DNA of 64,000 nucleotides. It comes from an uncultured Lachnospiraceae bacterium. Lineage in GTDB: Bacteria > Bacillota > Clostridia > Lachnospirales > Lachnospiraceae. Position 1 is the stretch's first letter. Every line of letters starts with the position of its first letter. Shown one piece after another: positions 1 through 8,878 of this stretch. The notes below the pieces were generated by a model. The model was given only the letters and a program-made list of their open reading frames with translations. It made no database searches and was not told the origin of the DNA. The DNA lies in NCBI GenBank assembly GCA_910585295.1, contig CAJUDE010000012.1, forward strand, positions 29,234 to 93,233. The letters are read 5' to 3'. The position numbers and the translations under genes are program-made.

Positions 1-464
1 TTGCTAATTTTACCGTCACTGCTCCCCGCAAGCTTATGGTACCATTGGGCAAGCATATCATCGTAACAGCGCACCTCATGGTCTGGCAGCCCAGATATCG
101 CAAGCAGACCGTCAAGCTGAAAGGTAAGGCGCTGCAATAAGGCCTCGTTATGCGGGTATTCATGGATTTTTTGCTTCGCGGCGCCAAAGGCAGACGCAAC
201 CCCTTCTTTTTGGGCAATTTCCATAATCCCTCTGCAAACGCACCCCATTTCCTGTTCTGATATATCTTCCTGAAAACAAAACAGGGTATTTAAATCAACC
301 TTAAGCAAACGGGCTAATGGCGCCAAAAGAGAAATATCCGGGCTTGTGGAGCCTTTTTCCCACTTGCTGACAGCAGGTATTGATACATTAAGGTATTTCG
401 CCACCTGTTCCTGCGTCAGCCCTAATTCCTTCCGCTTTTGCTGAATTACCAAATTCATCGGCAT
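1..464 (-). CDS. XRE-family transcriptional regulator, 3' end outside window
   Basis: Open reading frame running leftwards off the window edge. The ATG at 464 follows AAAGGAGATGAT, a strong ribosome site. The first 65 residues form a Cro/C1-type helix-turn-helix, with QEQVAKYLNVS and AVSKWEKG marking the two DNA-contacting helices. About 90 further residues are visible with no recognised domain; they look helical (QRLTFQLDGLLAISGL). Such proteins are usually dimeric repressors. The gene is divergent from nothing nearby: its upstream side faces the inverted-repeat element at 569-794. Target genes cannot be inferred. Confidence 0.8.
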   Translation of the reverse strand, partial: MPMNLVIQQKRKELGLTQEQVAKYLNVSIPAVSKWEKGSTSPDISLLAPLARLLKVDLNTLFCFQEDISEQEMGCVCRGIMEIAQKEGVASAFGAAKQKIHEYPHNEALLQRLTFQLDGLLAISGLPDHEVRCYDDMLAQWYHKLAGSSDGKIS

Positions 465-568
465 ATTATCATCTCCTTTACACTGAATGGTACAAAAGCC
501 TTTGTTGCCCTAATGATACCACCAGGCTGCATGTGCGGCAATTGAGAGGTTGTTAACTTTTAGTGAAA

Positions 569-794
569 TTTTTTATCTTATAGGAAATTTATACACTATA
601 ACACTTCACAGTAACACGGTGTTTCCTATAAAAGGACAAAGAATCCTGCTCTGCAGGATTCTCCGCCTGCGGCGAGCCGCTTTCGCGGCATATTTCTTTT
701 CCGCCGCAGTACCCTCGCTTCGCTGGGGCAGACCCTACGATAATTGTTTTTTCTTTTATAGGGAATCCGAAGGAATTTCCTATAAGATAAAAAA
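569..794. repeat. 226-bp element with perfect 21-bp terminal inverted repeats (MITE-like)
   Basis: Positions 569-589 (TTTTTTATCTTATAGGAAAT...) and 774-794 (its exact reverse complement, ending CCTATAAGATAAAAAA) form a perfect 21-bp inverted repeat. Inside lie further short palindromes, including a GAATCCTGC/GCAGGATTC hairpin near 642-662. The first 65 bases are nearly identical to 46633-46698, and the outer motif recurs at 44714-44779. No convincing gene lies inside. The structure fits a non-autonomous miniature element or a palindromic dispersed repeat; no target-site duplication was confirmed. It fills most of the gene-free stretch 465-852. Confidence 0.7.
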
Positions 795-852
795 CAGCCG
801 CCGCTACTTATCATAGCGACGGCCGTCCGCTTCTGGCAAAAGCCATACATTA

Positions 853-1332
853 TCAGGATTCCTCAATATTTTCGTCTGCCAGCCCTACATAAATGTGAAT
901 CTCTGCATCCTCCATGCACTCATCTTGGTACTCTTCAAAATCACACTGGAAGGCCCTTGGCAGGTCCATCTCCCAAATCTCCTGCCATGCCGCCCCAACG
1001 GCCTGCACCATGTCGCCGTGGACAATAAACTTTGCATACCTGCCTGCCGGGACCTTGCAAACTGCATATTTTCCATCTTCTGGCTCCTTGGACACCTCGC
1101 AGGCAACCACCGCCGTGTAATCTGATTTTTCATCCCCCTCAAATTCTGTATAAAGCCCAAGCGCTTTGTCATTTGCTTTACAGGGAATGGAAGCATAGAC
1201 GCCTTCTTTATAAAATTTCTCCCACAAGCCGCCAATCACTGCCCCCATATTCGGGTTCTGGTTATTGGCGCGCGCGCAAACCCCTACTGCAATTTTCTCT
1301 TCCAAAGTTACAATTTCATACTTCATATCCAT
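853..1332 (-). CDS. GyrI-like / effector-binding domain protein
   Basis: A 159-residue stand-alone protein of the GyrI/AraC-effector-binding fold. It starts MKYEIVTLEEKIAVGV, the usual first strand of the family, continues with MGAVIGGLWEKFY, and contains the typical YAVCKVPAGRYAKFIVHG and FEEYQDECMEDAEIHIYVGL segments near its C-terminus. Family members bind small molecules or drugs, either alone or as the sensor part of regulators. No DNA-binding domain is present, so it is probably a cytosolic binding protein rather than a regulator. The start at 1332 follows GAAAGGATGGT; a second ATG two codons later is possible. It stands alone, 55 bp downstream of the next minus-strand gene. Confidence 0.75.
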   Translation of the reverse strand: MDMKYEIVTLEEKIAVGVCARANNQNPNMGAVIGGLWEKFYKEGVYASIPCKANDKALGLYTEFEGDEKSDYTAVVACEVSKEPEDGKYAVCKVPAGRYAKFIVHGDMVQAVGAAWQEIWEMDLPRAFQCDFEEYQDECMEDAEIHIYVGLADENIEES

Positions 1333-1387
1333 ACCATCCTTTCATTTGATAAAAGGATTATAGCACCCTAAAAAGGACATCTGTATG

Positions 1388-2296
1388 TCATGATTCCAAA
1401 TACTTTTCCCGGATGTTTTCTGCAAACGCAGCCAATTCCTGCCGAAGCCACACAGGCTCTAGAAGCTCCGCATCCATCCCAAAAGAGATAATCCAGCAAA
1501 GAATGCTGTATTTATCGGTAAAGCCAGCCGCAAACAGCAGCGACCCGTCCTGCCCTTCCACAAAGCAGTCAGCCCCAAACTCCTCTATCAGCCTCCATTT
1601 AAATTTCTTATGTATCTTTGCCTTGACCTGATAAACCATTGGGAATGCTTTTTCCAATGATAAATTGGGGGCTGGCACCGGGCGTTTTTCAAAGGCCTCC
1701 CCTAGGGTTAAGCCTGCCATGCGGGTTAATTTAAACAGGCGGAACCCCCGCCGCTTCCTGCAATACCCCCACAAATACCAGCTTGACCACTGGAACACCA
1801 AATCATACGGCTCAACTGTCCGCTCCGATTCCCCTTTCGGCGCATAATAATGGAAAGAAATTTGGATGCCAGAAACGATTGCTTCCTGGATTTTTTCTAT
1901 TTTGGGCATCAATGATTCTTTCTGCCAAGAAGAAAGGTCAATTAATATATGCTGCTCCCCTGCTGGCAGGCTTGCCGCCCCTGCCGACAATTTTTCCATC
2001 AACTGGAGGTAACGGTTTGTGCCGCTTACGCTGTCAAGGCTGCGAAGCCCTGCCAGAATCGCCTGCATATCGGAAGCGCTGAGCAATGTGCGGTCTATGC
2101 TATACCCTTCCATAATAGAAATGCCGCCCTTCGCGCCCTGCTCCGTCACCAATGGGATGCCTGCCATGCAAAGGGCCTCAATATCCCGATTAATGGTACG
2201 GCGGGACACCTCAAAGGTTTGGGCCAAATAAGGGGCAGTCACTTTCTCCTTTTGCAATAGGATGGAAAGGATCCCTATCATCCGGTCAATCTTCAT
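1388..2296 (-). CDS. HTH-WYL domain transcriptional regulator (YafY type)
   Basis: A 302-residue regulator. Residues 1-60 form a winged helix (MIGILSILLQKEKVTAPYLA, SRRTINRDIEALCMAGIPL) typical of the HTH_11 group; residues about 135-220 form a WYL domain (ISFHYYAPKGESERTVEPYDLVFQWSSWYL in pieces, with the SSWYLWGYC signature); the rest is the C-terminal WCX-type extension. WYL domains sense nucleic acids or nucleotides in the characterised cases. The start codon overlaps the stop of the upstream nucleotidyltransferase gene (TATGAAGATTGA), so it is translationally coupled as the third gene of that operon and may regulate it. Confident in family; ligand unknown. Confidence 0.88.
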   Translation of the reverse strand: MKIDRMIGILSILLQKEKVTAPYLAQTFEVSRRTINRDIEALCMAGIPLVTEQGAKGGISIMEGYSIDRTLLSASDMQAILAGLRSLDSVSGTNRYLQLMEKLSAGAASLPAGEQHILIDLSSWQKESLMPKIEKIQEAIVSGIQISFHYYAPKGESERTVEPYDLVFQWSSWYLWGYCRKRRGFRLFKLTRMAGLTLGEAFEKRPVPAPNLSLEKAFPMVYQVKAKIHKKFKWRLIEEFGADCFVEGQDGSLLFAAGFTDKYSILCWIISFGMDAELLEPVWLRQELAAFAENIREKYLES

Positions 2297-3065
2297 ATGC
2301 CGCCTCCGAAAGCGCGTCCAAAAATATTTGGTTTAACGTGTCCCACTCCTTACGCCTGTCATCTTCCATGCCGTCCATAACCTTCTTTTGCGCCTTTATT
2401 TCCTGTTCAATAAACGTATAGGCCGCCGATATCTGGGGACTCCATTCCTGTTCCTGCGTAACCCGTTTATATTCTAATAATTTATGGATTTCCTGCCGTA
2501 TCCCTTCTGGCAGCCCCAGGTTCAGCAATTCCCCAAACGGCACTGGGGGCGCCTTTTTGTACTGTTCAATATAACGGCATGCCAGCAGGGGGCGCAGCGC
2601 ATAAAAATATTTCTTATATTTCACCTTTTCCTGTTGAAGATGCTTCTGAAAGGCGCTGCACGCAGTCCCATAATAGTGGGAAACCGCCGCTTTTTTTGAA
2701 AAATATAACTGTGCTGGCTGATATATTTTCTCCCACAGCAACGTCTTTTTATAAACAATTGGGGAATTGCCCCACTCAAATAATGTCGCATTGCCCCGGT
2801 GGAACTGCTGTAGGGCTTTTTTCAAATCCCATCCATTAATGTCAAGCACTTCGTCCAATTGCCACTCAATCACGTCCCTTGGCCCATCCAGCCTCAGGTA
2901 ATCTTCCTGTTTCCTGATATAGACAAAACGGACGTCATAGTCGCTGTCTGGGGAAGCAAAGCCCCATGCCCTGCTGCCAGACTCTACGGCAAATAGAACT
3001 TTCACTTGCTCCTTTTTTTCAATTTCTAGCAATTTCGCCTGGATTTCACCCTGAATATCCCTCAT
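2286..3065 (-). CDS. Predicted nucleotidyltransferase, RlaP/YcgL-like (DNA polymerase beta superfamily)
   Basis: About 259 residues. The N-terminus carries the pol-beta nucleotidyltransferase signature: VESGSRAWGFASPDSDYDVR supplies the GS motif and the two metal-binding Asp residues, and the remainder is helical. This matches the group of predicted nucleotidyltransferases linked in the literature to RNA repair (RlaP/COG3541). Start chosen at the ATG at 3065, which overlaps the stop of the preceding gene (GAATGAGG); a GTG two codons upstream is less likely. Its own end overlaps the WYL regulator. Substrate is unknown; an antitoxin-like or RNA-end-modifying role is possible. Confidence 0.75.
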   Translation of the reverse strand: MRDIQGEIQAKLLEIEKKEQVKVLFAVESGSRAWGFASPDSDYDVRFVYIRKQEDYLRLDGPRDVIEWQLDEVLDINGWDLKKALQQFHRGNATLFEWGNSPIVYKKTLLWEKIYQPAQLYFSKKAAVSHYYGTACSAFQKHLQQEKVKYKKYFYALRPLLACRYIEQYKKAPPVPFGELLNLGLPEGIRQEIHKLLEYKRVTQEQEWSPQISAAYTFIEQEIKAQKKVMDGMEDDRRKEWDTLNQIFLDALSEAAYED

Positions 3066-4084
3066 TCCCACTCCTCCTCAATTGCCCTTTGGTTGACGGA
3101 CTCTACAAATGCGCCCACTTTCCCCATGTCCGGATGGTCTGGCAAAACACTATGCTTTTCTGCCATTTCCAGGCGGCTTTCATATTCCCCTAGCATCTGG
3201 TAAAACTCCCCGTCAAACGTGCCGTCTTCGTTCTGGAAGCCGCCTGCCCTGATTTTTAACAGCACGTCCAAGCCATCCACCCGATGGGTTCTGATTTCGC
3301 CCTGTTCCAGAATATCAATCGCCATCATAAACAGGCGGATTAAATGCATCGCGTGTTTATTTAGATGGCCGCTGTCTTTCTTTTTGTTGCGTTTCCCAAT
3401 TTTATCATAATCACGGACTACATTATGCAATGCCTCAAACATTTTCTGGTAATCCCGAAGGGGCATATGGGTCTGGCTGGCATCCACAAATATTTCGGTG
3501 TCCATGCCTGGGGTCACTGCTTGGTCAACATATAGCCTTACGTTTCCATATGCAAACTCCCCGTACTTCGCCTGGAAGCCTGCTAAGGCATTCTGGACAG
3601 AATTCAGGATATGCCGCTCTTTTTCCCGCTGGGGCATGCCGCCCCTGGCAATGGCATTTTGCAGCCTGCGAAGCTGGGCGCTGGCATAACCGCCAAAAGA
3701 CTTGGCAGCCCGTTTGGAAAGGAACAGGCCGCTATTGTCAACAAGCTCCTGGCCAATGGCTGTCTTAATCAAATACTGGTTCTCATCCAACCCTAAAATC
3801 TCACATGTGTTTGGGTTGCATTCTAACAAAAGCTTCACCATCTTATTGAAAGAATACACCACCGTATCGGTATTGCCATCCTCATATTGCTCAAACCTAG
3901 TCAGCCCCAGCAGGTCAGAACGCAAGGGGAGCGTTACGCCGCGCAAATCAATGTCGCTATTTTCATTATTAGTCCCATATGCATAACTCCCGCCTAACCC
4001 CAACAGCATGACCCTGCTGCCCAGCCGCTTGTTTGTCCGCAGGAACTCATACTCTGGCTCCATGGCCAATTTTTTAACATCCAT
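3062..4084 (-). CDS. Predicted nucleotidyltransferase, second RlaP-like paralogue
   Basis: About 340 residues, first gene of the three-gene operon. Residues around 20-50 hold MLLGLGGSYAYGTNNENSD followed by IDLRGV, again the GS...D-x-D metal-binding signature of pol-beta type nucleotidyltransferases. It is longer than its neighbour and only distantly like it, with a helical C-terminal half rich in basic residues (KIGKRNKKKDSGH). The ATG at 4084 is preferred because GAGGTGG lies 5 nt upstream; an upstream in-frame ATG at 4126 has no comparable ribosome site. Overlapping stop/start with the next gene indicates coupled translation, so the two enzymes probably act together or on related substrates. 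Confidence 0.72.
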   Translation of the reverse strand: MDVKKLAMEPEYEFLRTNKRLGSRVMLLGLGGSYAYGTNNENSDIDLRGVTLPLRSDLLGLTRFEQYEDGNTDTVVYSFNKMVKLLLECNPNTCEILGLDENQYLIKTAIGQELVDNSGLFLSKRAAKSFGGYASAQLRRLQNAIARGGMPQREKERHILNSVQNALAGFQAKYGEFAYGNVRLYVDQAVTPGMDTEIFVDASQTHMPLRDYQKMFEALHNVVRDYDKIGKRNKKKDSGHLNKHAMHLIRLFMMAIDILEQGEIRTHRVDGLDVLLKIRAGGFQNEDGTFDGEFYQMLGEYESRLEMAEKHSVLPDHPDMGKVGAFVESVNQRAIEEEWE

Positions 4085-4258
4085 CTTGCCACCTCGATTT
4101 ATCCACTTTCTTTTACCTATTCCCAAAAACCTATCACAGTTTCAGGAATAGCCTGACCCTATCATTTTCCAGGCCCATCCTGATTCTACCACTTTGGCGT
4201 TTCCATGTCGATATTTTTACTTACGATGCCTGATATGGCGCCTTTGATGTTTGCCCCA

Positions 4259-5536
4259 TCACCGTTTTGCGGGCAGCCGCACGGTAAAGGTGCTTCCACC
4301 GCCCGGCGTATCGCTGACAGATAATTTACCTCCATGGCTGCCGCATATTTCCTTTGCAATCGCCAGCCCCAGCCCAAAATGCCCTTTATCGCTGCGGGAA
4401 CTGCTTACTTGATAAAATTTGTCAAAAATTTTCTCTTTTTCCCCATCTGGAATCCCAATCCCAGTATCAATGACTTGGATATAGCATCTGGCACGCTGCT
4501 GATACAGGCGCACGGTGGCCTTCTGCCCCGAAGGGGTGTAATGCAGGGCATTATCCAACAAAATCACAAGCACTTGCTCCACCCTTTGAGGGTCGCAGGC
4601 ACAGGGGCAGCCCCCTCCTTTTTCCAAAGATAAAAAAATCCCTTTGTTTTTCGCTATCCCTTCGTAAGTTCTGCAAACCTTTTGCGCTAAATCTGCCAAA
4701 TCCACAGGCACAAACTGAAAGCTCAGGCTGGCGCGCTCCACTTTCGCTAAGCACAAAAGGTCTTGCACCAACCGTTCCATCCGGGACATTTCATTGCCCA
4801 TTAAAGAGAAAATCCTTTCCCGTTTTCCAGAATTTGGTTTATGCTCCAACATAGACAGCCCCGTTTTAAGCACCGCCAGGGGCGAGCGTAATTCATGGGA
4901 GGCAAAGGCAATAAATTCTTTTTGCTTTTCATGGTTTTGGGCCACCGGCTGCAGCGCGTGGGAAGTAAACCCGTAAGAGAACAGATAGACAAGGGGAATA
5001 GAAAACAACCATACCGCAAAAAACCCAATACGCTGCATTTTTACATTCTGCAAAAATGGTTTTAGGCTGTATAAATACAAATATGTGACGCACGGCTGCT
5101 GCTCAGAAACCGCCCCATACAAAACAAGAAATTTTGAACCCTCCCCCCCATATTCAAAATACTCTTTTTCCGCGGTGAAATTTCCGGTAATTGGCGCAAT
5201 CCCCTGTTTGATGATATATTCCCCCACTTCCTCCGCCAGCCTGCGTTCCGGCTCCGTCAACGCCACTTCTGAAAGGGTGGAGGGAACCCCATCCACTTTA
5301 AGGTACAGCAAATCCTCCCCAGCGTCCACATTCCGCATATACCAGTGGATGCTGACCGGGTTTTTGGTATGCAGCTCATAGGAAACAGTATTTGCATTCA
5401 GGCAAAAAAGAGCCTCTTCCTGCCCATACATATTTTTTTCGGAAATACCCAGGCAGCATAATACTATGGCAAGGGCCAGCAAAGCCGTGATGGCGCAGCA
5501 AACCAGGGAAAGCTTAATTTGAACCTTTTGAAACAT
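4259..5536 (-). CDS. Sensor histidine kinase
   Basis: A 425-residue membrane kinase. Residues about 9-31 and 170-192 are transmembrane, enclosing a ~135-residue extracytoplasmic sensor. The dimerisation and phosphoacceptor box is FASHELRSPLAVLKTGLSML with His about 214; the ATPase domain has the N box LLDNALHYTP, G1 DTGIGIP and G2 GHFGLGLAIAKE. No HAMP domain is evident between TM2 and the His box, only a short linker. It starts 1 nt after the response-regulator stop (TGAGATG), so the pair is one operon. The ligand is unknown; the divergent ABC operon at 6482 is the likely target of this system. Confidence 0.92.
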   Translation of the reverse strand: MFQKVQIKLSLVCCAITALLALAIVLCCLGISEKNMYGQEEALFCLNANTVSYELHTKNPVSIHWYMRNVDAGEDLLYLKVDGVPSTLSEVALTEPERRLAEEVGEYIIKQGIAPITGNFTAEKEYFEYGGEGSKFLVLYGAVSEQQPCVTYLYLYSLKPFLQNVKMQRIGFFAVWLFSIPLVYLFSYGFTSHALQPVAQNHEKQKEFIAFASHELRSPLAVLKTGLSMLEHKPNSGKRERIFSLMGNEMSRMERLVQDLLCLAKVERASLSFQFVPVDLADLAQKVCRTYEGIAKNKGIFLSLEKGGGCPCACDPQRVEQVLVILLDNALHYTPSGQKATVRLYQQRARCYIQVIDTGIGIPDGEKEKIFDKFYQVSSSRSDKGHFGLGLAIAKEICGSHGGKLSVSDTPGGGSTFTVRLPAKR

Positions 5537-5537
5537 C

Positions 5538-6221
5538 TCAATCCCCCTGTTTGCCCTTTAGGCAATAGCCTTGCCGGTGTACGGTTACGATTTCCACTGC
5601 TGCCTGCAGCTTTTTTAGCTTTTTCCGCAGCAAATAAATGTAGTTATCCAGGTTCCCATCCTCAATTTCCGCCTCCATGCCCCAGACATTCCCAATAATC
5701 TGCCTGCGCGCCAGCACTTGCCCGGGATTGCGCATAAAAAAAGCCAACAATTCCCCTTCCCGCTTAGGCAGGATATAAGCCTCCCCGCCATACATCAATT
5801 TTGACTCTTTTTCGGAAAAGCTGATATCCCCAAACTGCAGCAGGAATGGGGAAGGCTGATCCAACGACCTGCGCATCACGCTGCGGATACGAGCCATCAG
5901 CTCCCCTAGGTCAAAGGGCTTCACTAAATAATCGTCTGCGCCCAGGTCCAGCCCATTGATTTTCTCAGCAGCTTCCCCAAGTGCAGTGATAAATATGACA
6001 GGCGTCTTTACCCCATCCTGGCGCATACGTTTCAGTATGCTTTCCCCAGCAAGGCTTGGGAGCATCCTGTCCAACAAGATAATATCATGGGACTCCTGTA
6101 AGGCAAGGAAAAGCCCCTCGTACCCATCCTGGCAGATATCAACGGAAAACCCTTCATCCTCCAGCCCATAAGATAACAGTTCTGTTAAGCTTGCGTCGTC
6201 CTCAATAATCAATATCCGCAT
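5538..6221 (-). CDS. OmpR-family response regulator
   Basis: A 227-residue regulator: receiver domain (IIEDDASLTELL; phosphoacceptor Asp 51 in IILLDRMLPSL; Thr/Lys switch residues in VIFITALGE and DDYLVKPF) followed by a winged-helix DNA-binding domain (LPKREGELLAFFMRNPG; GNVWGMEAEIEDGNLDNYIY). It is cotranscribed with the histidine kinase directly downstream. On the minus strand a TATAAT-like box lies at about 6247-6255, and a direct repeat of TTTAGAG with 11-bp spacing sits just upstream of it, consistent with autoregulation. Confidence 0.93.
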   Translation of the reverse strand: MRILIIEDDASLTELLSYGLEDEGFSVDICQDGYEGLFLALQESHDIILLDRMLPSLAGESILKRMRQDGVKTPVIFITALGEAAEKINGLDLGADDYLVKPFDLGELMARIRSVMRRSLDQPSPFLLQFGDISFSEKESKLMYGGEAYILPKREGELLAFFMRNPGQVLARRQIIGNVWGMEAEIEDGNLDNYIYLLRKKLKKLQAAVEIVTVHRQGYCLKGKQGD

Positions 6222-6264
6222 CGCATACCTCCTTCATGTTTATTTATATTATACCATACCATGT

Positions 6265-6282
6265 CTCTAAAAGTCCTCTAAA
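6265..6282 (-). promoter_or_regulatory. Putative response-regulator site (direct repeat), regulator side
   Basis: On the minus strand this reads TTTAGAG-gact-TTTAGAG, two 7-mers spaced 11 bp centre to centre, the classic geometry for an OmpR-family dimer. It lies immediately upstream of a TATAAT-like box for the response-regulator gene. An almost matching site in the opposite orientation is at 6403-6420. Confidence 0.5.
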
Positions 6283-6402
6283 CAGGCGCAAGGGGCGCCA
6301 ACGCTGCCAGAATTCCAGCCATTTGGCATGTCAGCTTCTTAGGCAACGCCTCAAAAGCCCCATCCAAACATTGCAGCCGCACAACAATTGCCCAAATCCA
6401 TA

Positions 6403-6420
6403 TTAGAGGAATGTTAGAGG
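6403..6420 (+). promoter_or_regulatory. Putative response-regulator site (direct repeat), ABC operon side
   Basis: TTAGAGG-aatg-TTAGAGG, again an 11-bp direct repeat, 62 bp before the lipoprotein start codon. It matches the site at 6265-6282 at most positions when that one is read on the other strand. A possible -10 box (TAAGAT, about 6439) lies downstream. Shared sites suggest that the two-component system controls the ABC operon as well as itself. Confidence 0.5.
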
Positions 6421-6481
6421 ACTTTCCCACTGCCTTATGGTAAGATGGCAGAAAATCAACATTCCAAAAGGAGGATGCCAT

Positions 6482-8788
6482 ATGAAACAGAAGCTTTCAC
6501 TTTTACTTGCAGGGCTATTGCTCCTGCTGCCATTATGCATTGCAGGATGCAGTTCACCCAAAACCCAAACCAAACAGGGCGCCAGCCCTGAACAGGCAAA
6601 AAGTTCCAGCAGGCAGGGGGATGGCGCGAAAGGGCGGTACCAGGAAGAAGAAATCCCTTTCCCCGCCCCCATCCAAACTATTTTTGACCTGGAAAAAAAG
6701 GACGGCACTGTCCGTATCCTGACAGAACAGGAGCCAGGCAGTTTTTACTGCTATAAAAGCCAGGACGAAGGGGCGTCCTGGCAGCAAGAACCTTGGGACG
6801 CTTCCTGGCTTCCAGAGCATTACCGGGTCGTGTCCGCCTGTTTTGCGCCAGAAGGGGAAATCTATGTATCCGCAGGCAAAATATCAGAAAACCCACTAGA
6901 CGAACAACATGCCATTGGCGTATACGAATATTTCAAATTAGAAGAAGCTGGGCAAAAACTTCATTCCTCTCCCCTTTCCCTAAAGCTTCCAGAGCCTAAA
7001 AAAGAATACATAAGCTATGGGCTTACTTCTATCACCTGCCCGAAAACCGGAACCTTGGTTGGAACCCTCCAATCTGGGCATGGGGAAAGCCTTACTTATC
7101 AGCTTATGGGCTTTGACCCTAACAGCGGAGCCATAACCTGGGAAAGGGAATCGGGAAACGCTGAAATCAAAGCTGTTCAGGGCGCCCTCTATCTAAATGA
7201 ATTTGACGGGACCATAAAAACCCTTGACGCCGCATCAGGAAACGAACTAACCGAAGCCGTATGCCCCTCTGGGAAATTATTTTTACGCCAAATGGATGCG
7301 GACCCTGAAAAGAAAAAAATATATACTTGTGATGAAACGGGCATTTACAGTTCGGACAACACCATGTCGCTCACAGAACTCCTTGTGGATGGAAGGCTAA
7401 ATAGTTTGTCTGACGTCAGCCACAGCATTCAATATTTCTACCAAATTACAGAAAAAGTGTTCTTGGCTTTTTTAGGCAGCGCCCCTACTGGGGAACTGAA
7501 ACTGCTGCGCTACGAATATAATGCCAATTTGCCCACCCAGCCAGAACAAGAATTAAAAATCTACTCCCTAAGCAATGATGACACTATCAAAAAACTGATT
7601 TTTGATTTTCAGTCCAGCCATCCAAATGTACTGTTATCTTACGAAACGGGCATGGAGTCCCTTGGCGTAAAAAATGAATCTGACGCCATCAATATCTTAA
7701 ATACAGAAATTATGGCGGGGAATGGGCCCGATGTTTTATTCCTAAACGGGCTTCCCTGGAACTCTTACGCAAAGCAAGGAATCCTTATGGACTTAAGCAG
7801 TATAGGGCTTACACAGGACGCAAGCAAGGTATTCCAAAACCTCTTTGCAGCGTTCCAAACACAAGGAAAGCAGTTTGCAGCCCCCATCTCCTTTTCCATC
7901 CCGGTCCTGGTAGGGGAAAAGGGAAAAATCGACCAGGCCAGCTCCTTGGAAGGATTACTGGAATTGGCAAAACAAACGGAACATCCGGCTCCCTTAAGCG
8001 CAAACAACTTCCTGCCTTATACTTTCAGCATTTTCTGGCAGGAAATCCAAAAAGGCGACGGCTCCATCTCCAAAGAAAAAATCGCGCAACTGCTAGAATA
8101 CGCCAAAACATTTGACGATTTGTTACAGCCGCAAGAAGGGGAAATTCTGGACATGTTCCAGGCTGTCAGCCCAAATGTGGAAAATGCCCCCTATTACGAT
8201 TCCGTCAGGCATATGGTGGACATTTGGGATATTGTATATGGAAACACAGCTTCCGGCATTGGGTACCTTGGGAATATCCGGGATTTTACCGCTATTTCCG
8301 ACCATATGCCAGGGCAAAACCTGTCATTTTTGCCATTCCCTGAACATGTTTTTACCTCCCTGTCTGCAGGTATCAACAGCAAATCCAGCCAAACAGATTT
8401 AGCCGCCAAATTTCTGGAATTTATGCTGAGCGAAGAAGAGCAAATGGTATTTATAGACGATTCCCTGCCCCCCTCTTGCGCCTTTCCAGTAAATAAAGGG
8501 GCATGGCAGGCAATGGCAGCAAAGCCTTCCCCCAAAAAGCTGGAAGAATATGGGGCTATTTTCCAAAGGCTGGGCGGCTCTTTCCATTGGCCTTCCCAGG
8601 AGGAATTTAATCAATTGGAACAGATGGCCTCTGAACTGGACACCCCCGCCATGGAGGATACCTTAATCCTTTCCGCCATCTTGGACAGTGGGGGCGCATA
8701 CTTATCTGGAAATAAGCCTTTGGATGGAGCCGTAACGGAGATTTCGCAAATGCTTGAACTGTACCTTGCAGAATCTAATGCCTTGTAG
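6482..8788 (+). CDS. Extracellular solute-binding lipoprotein with N-terminal propeller-like domain
   Basis: A 768-residue lipoprotein. The N-terminal signal ends in a lipobox (LLPLCIAGC), so the mature protein is anchored on the outer face of the membrane. Residues about 40-360 look like a beta-propeller or repeated beta-sheet sensor domain (for example EDGTVR-like and DEGASWQQEPW strands). From about residue 365 the sequence becomes a family 1 extracellular solute-binding protein (LKIYSLSNDDTIKKL, NTEIMAGNGPDVLFLNG, and a C-terminal LAAKFLEFMLSEEEQ). Usual family members are only ~430 residues. ATG at 6482 follows AAAGGAGG; upstream ATG at 6437 would spoil the signal peptide. First gene of the ABC operon. 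Confidence 0.88.
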   Translation: MKQKLSLLLAGLLLLLPLCIAGCSSPKTQTKQGASPEQAKSSSRQGDGAKGRYQEEEIPFPAPIQTIFDLEKKDGTVRILTEQEPGSFYCYKSQDEGASWQQEPWDASWLPEHYRVVSACFAPEGEIYVSAGKISENPLDEQHAIGVYEYFKLEEAGQKLHSSPLSLKLPEPKKEYISYGLTSITCPKTGTLVGTLQSGHGESLTYQLMGFDPNSGAITWERESGNAEIKAVQGALYLNEFDGTIKTLDAASGNELTEAVCPSGKLFLRQMDADPEKKKIYTCDETGIYSSDNTMSLTELLVDGRLNSLSDVSHSIQYFYQITEKVFLAFLGSAPTGELKLLRYEYNANLPTQPEQELKIYSLSNDDTIKKLIFDFQSSHPNVLLSYETGMESLGVKNESDAINILNTEIMAGNGPDVLFLNGLPWNSYAKQGILMDLSSIGLTQDASKVFQNLFAAFQTQGKQFAAPISFSIPVLVGEKGKIDQASSLEGLLELAKQTEHPAPLSANNFLPYTFSIFWQEIQKGDGSISKEKIAQLLEYAKTFDDLLQPQEGEILDMFQAVSPNVENAPYYDSVRHMVDIWDIVYGNTASGIGYLGNIRDFTAISDHMPGQNLSFLPFPEHVFTSLSAGINSKSSQTDLAAKFLEFMLSEEEQMVFIDDSLPPSCAFPVNKGAWQAMAAKPSPKKLEEYGAIFQRLGGSFHWPSQEEFNQLEQMASELDTPAMEDTLILSAILDSGGAYLSGNKPLDGAVTEISQMLELYLAESNAL

Positions 8789-8878
8789 CCAAATACCCCA
8801 CAGGGCGCTTACCCCCGCGGTATTCGCTAATTGAGTTTCGCAATTATCTATAGGATTGCCCGCAAGAAAGGAGGGCTT

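Noticed and set aside
550..816. 88-residue protein inside the inverted-repeat element
   Set aside because: No ribosome site, composition follows the palindromes, and the frame simply runs through the repeat.
6554..7007. Overlapping long frames opposite to the lipoprotein gene
   Set aside because: They lack ribosome sites and mirror the codon bias of the real gene on the other strand.
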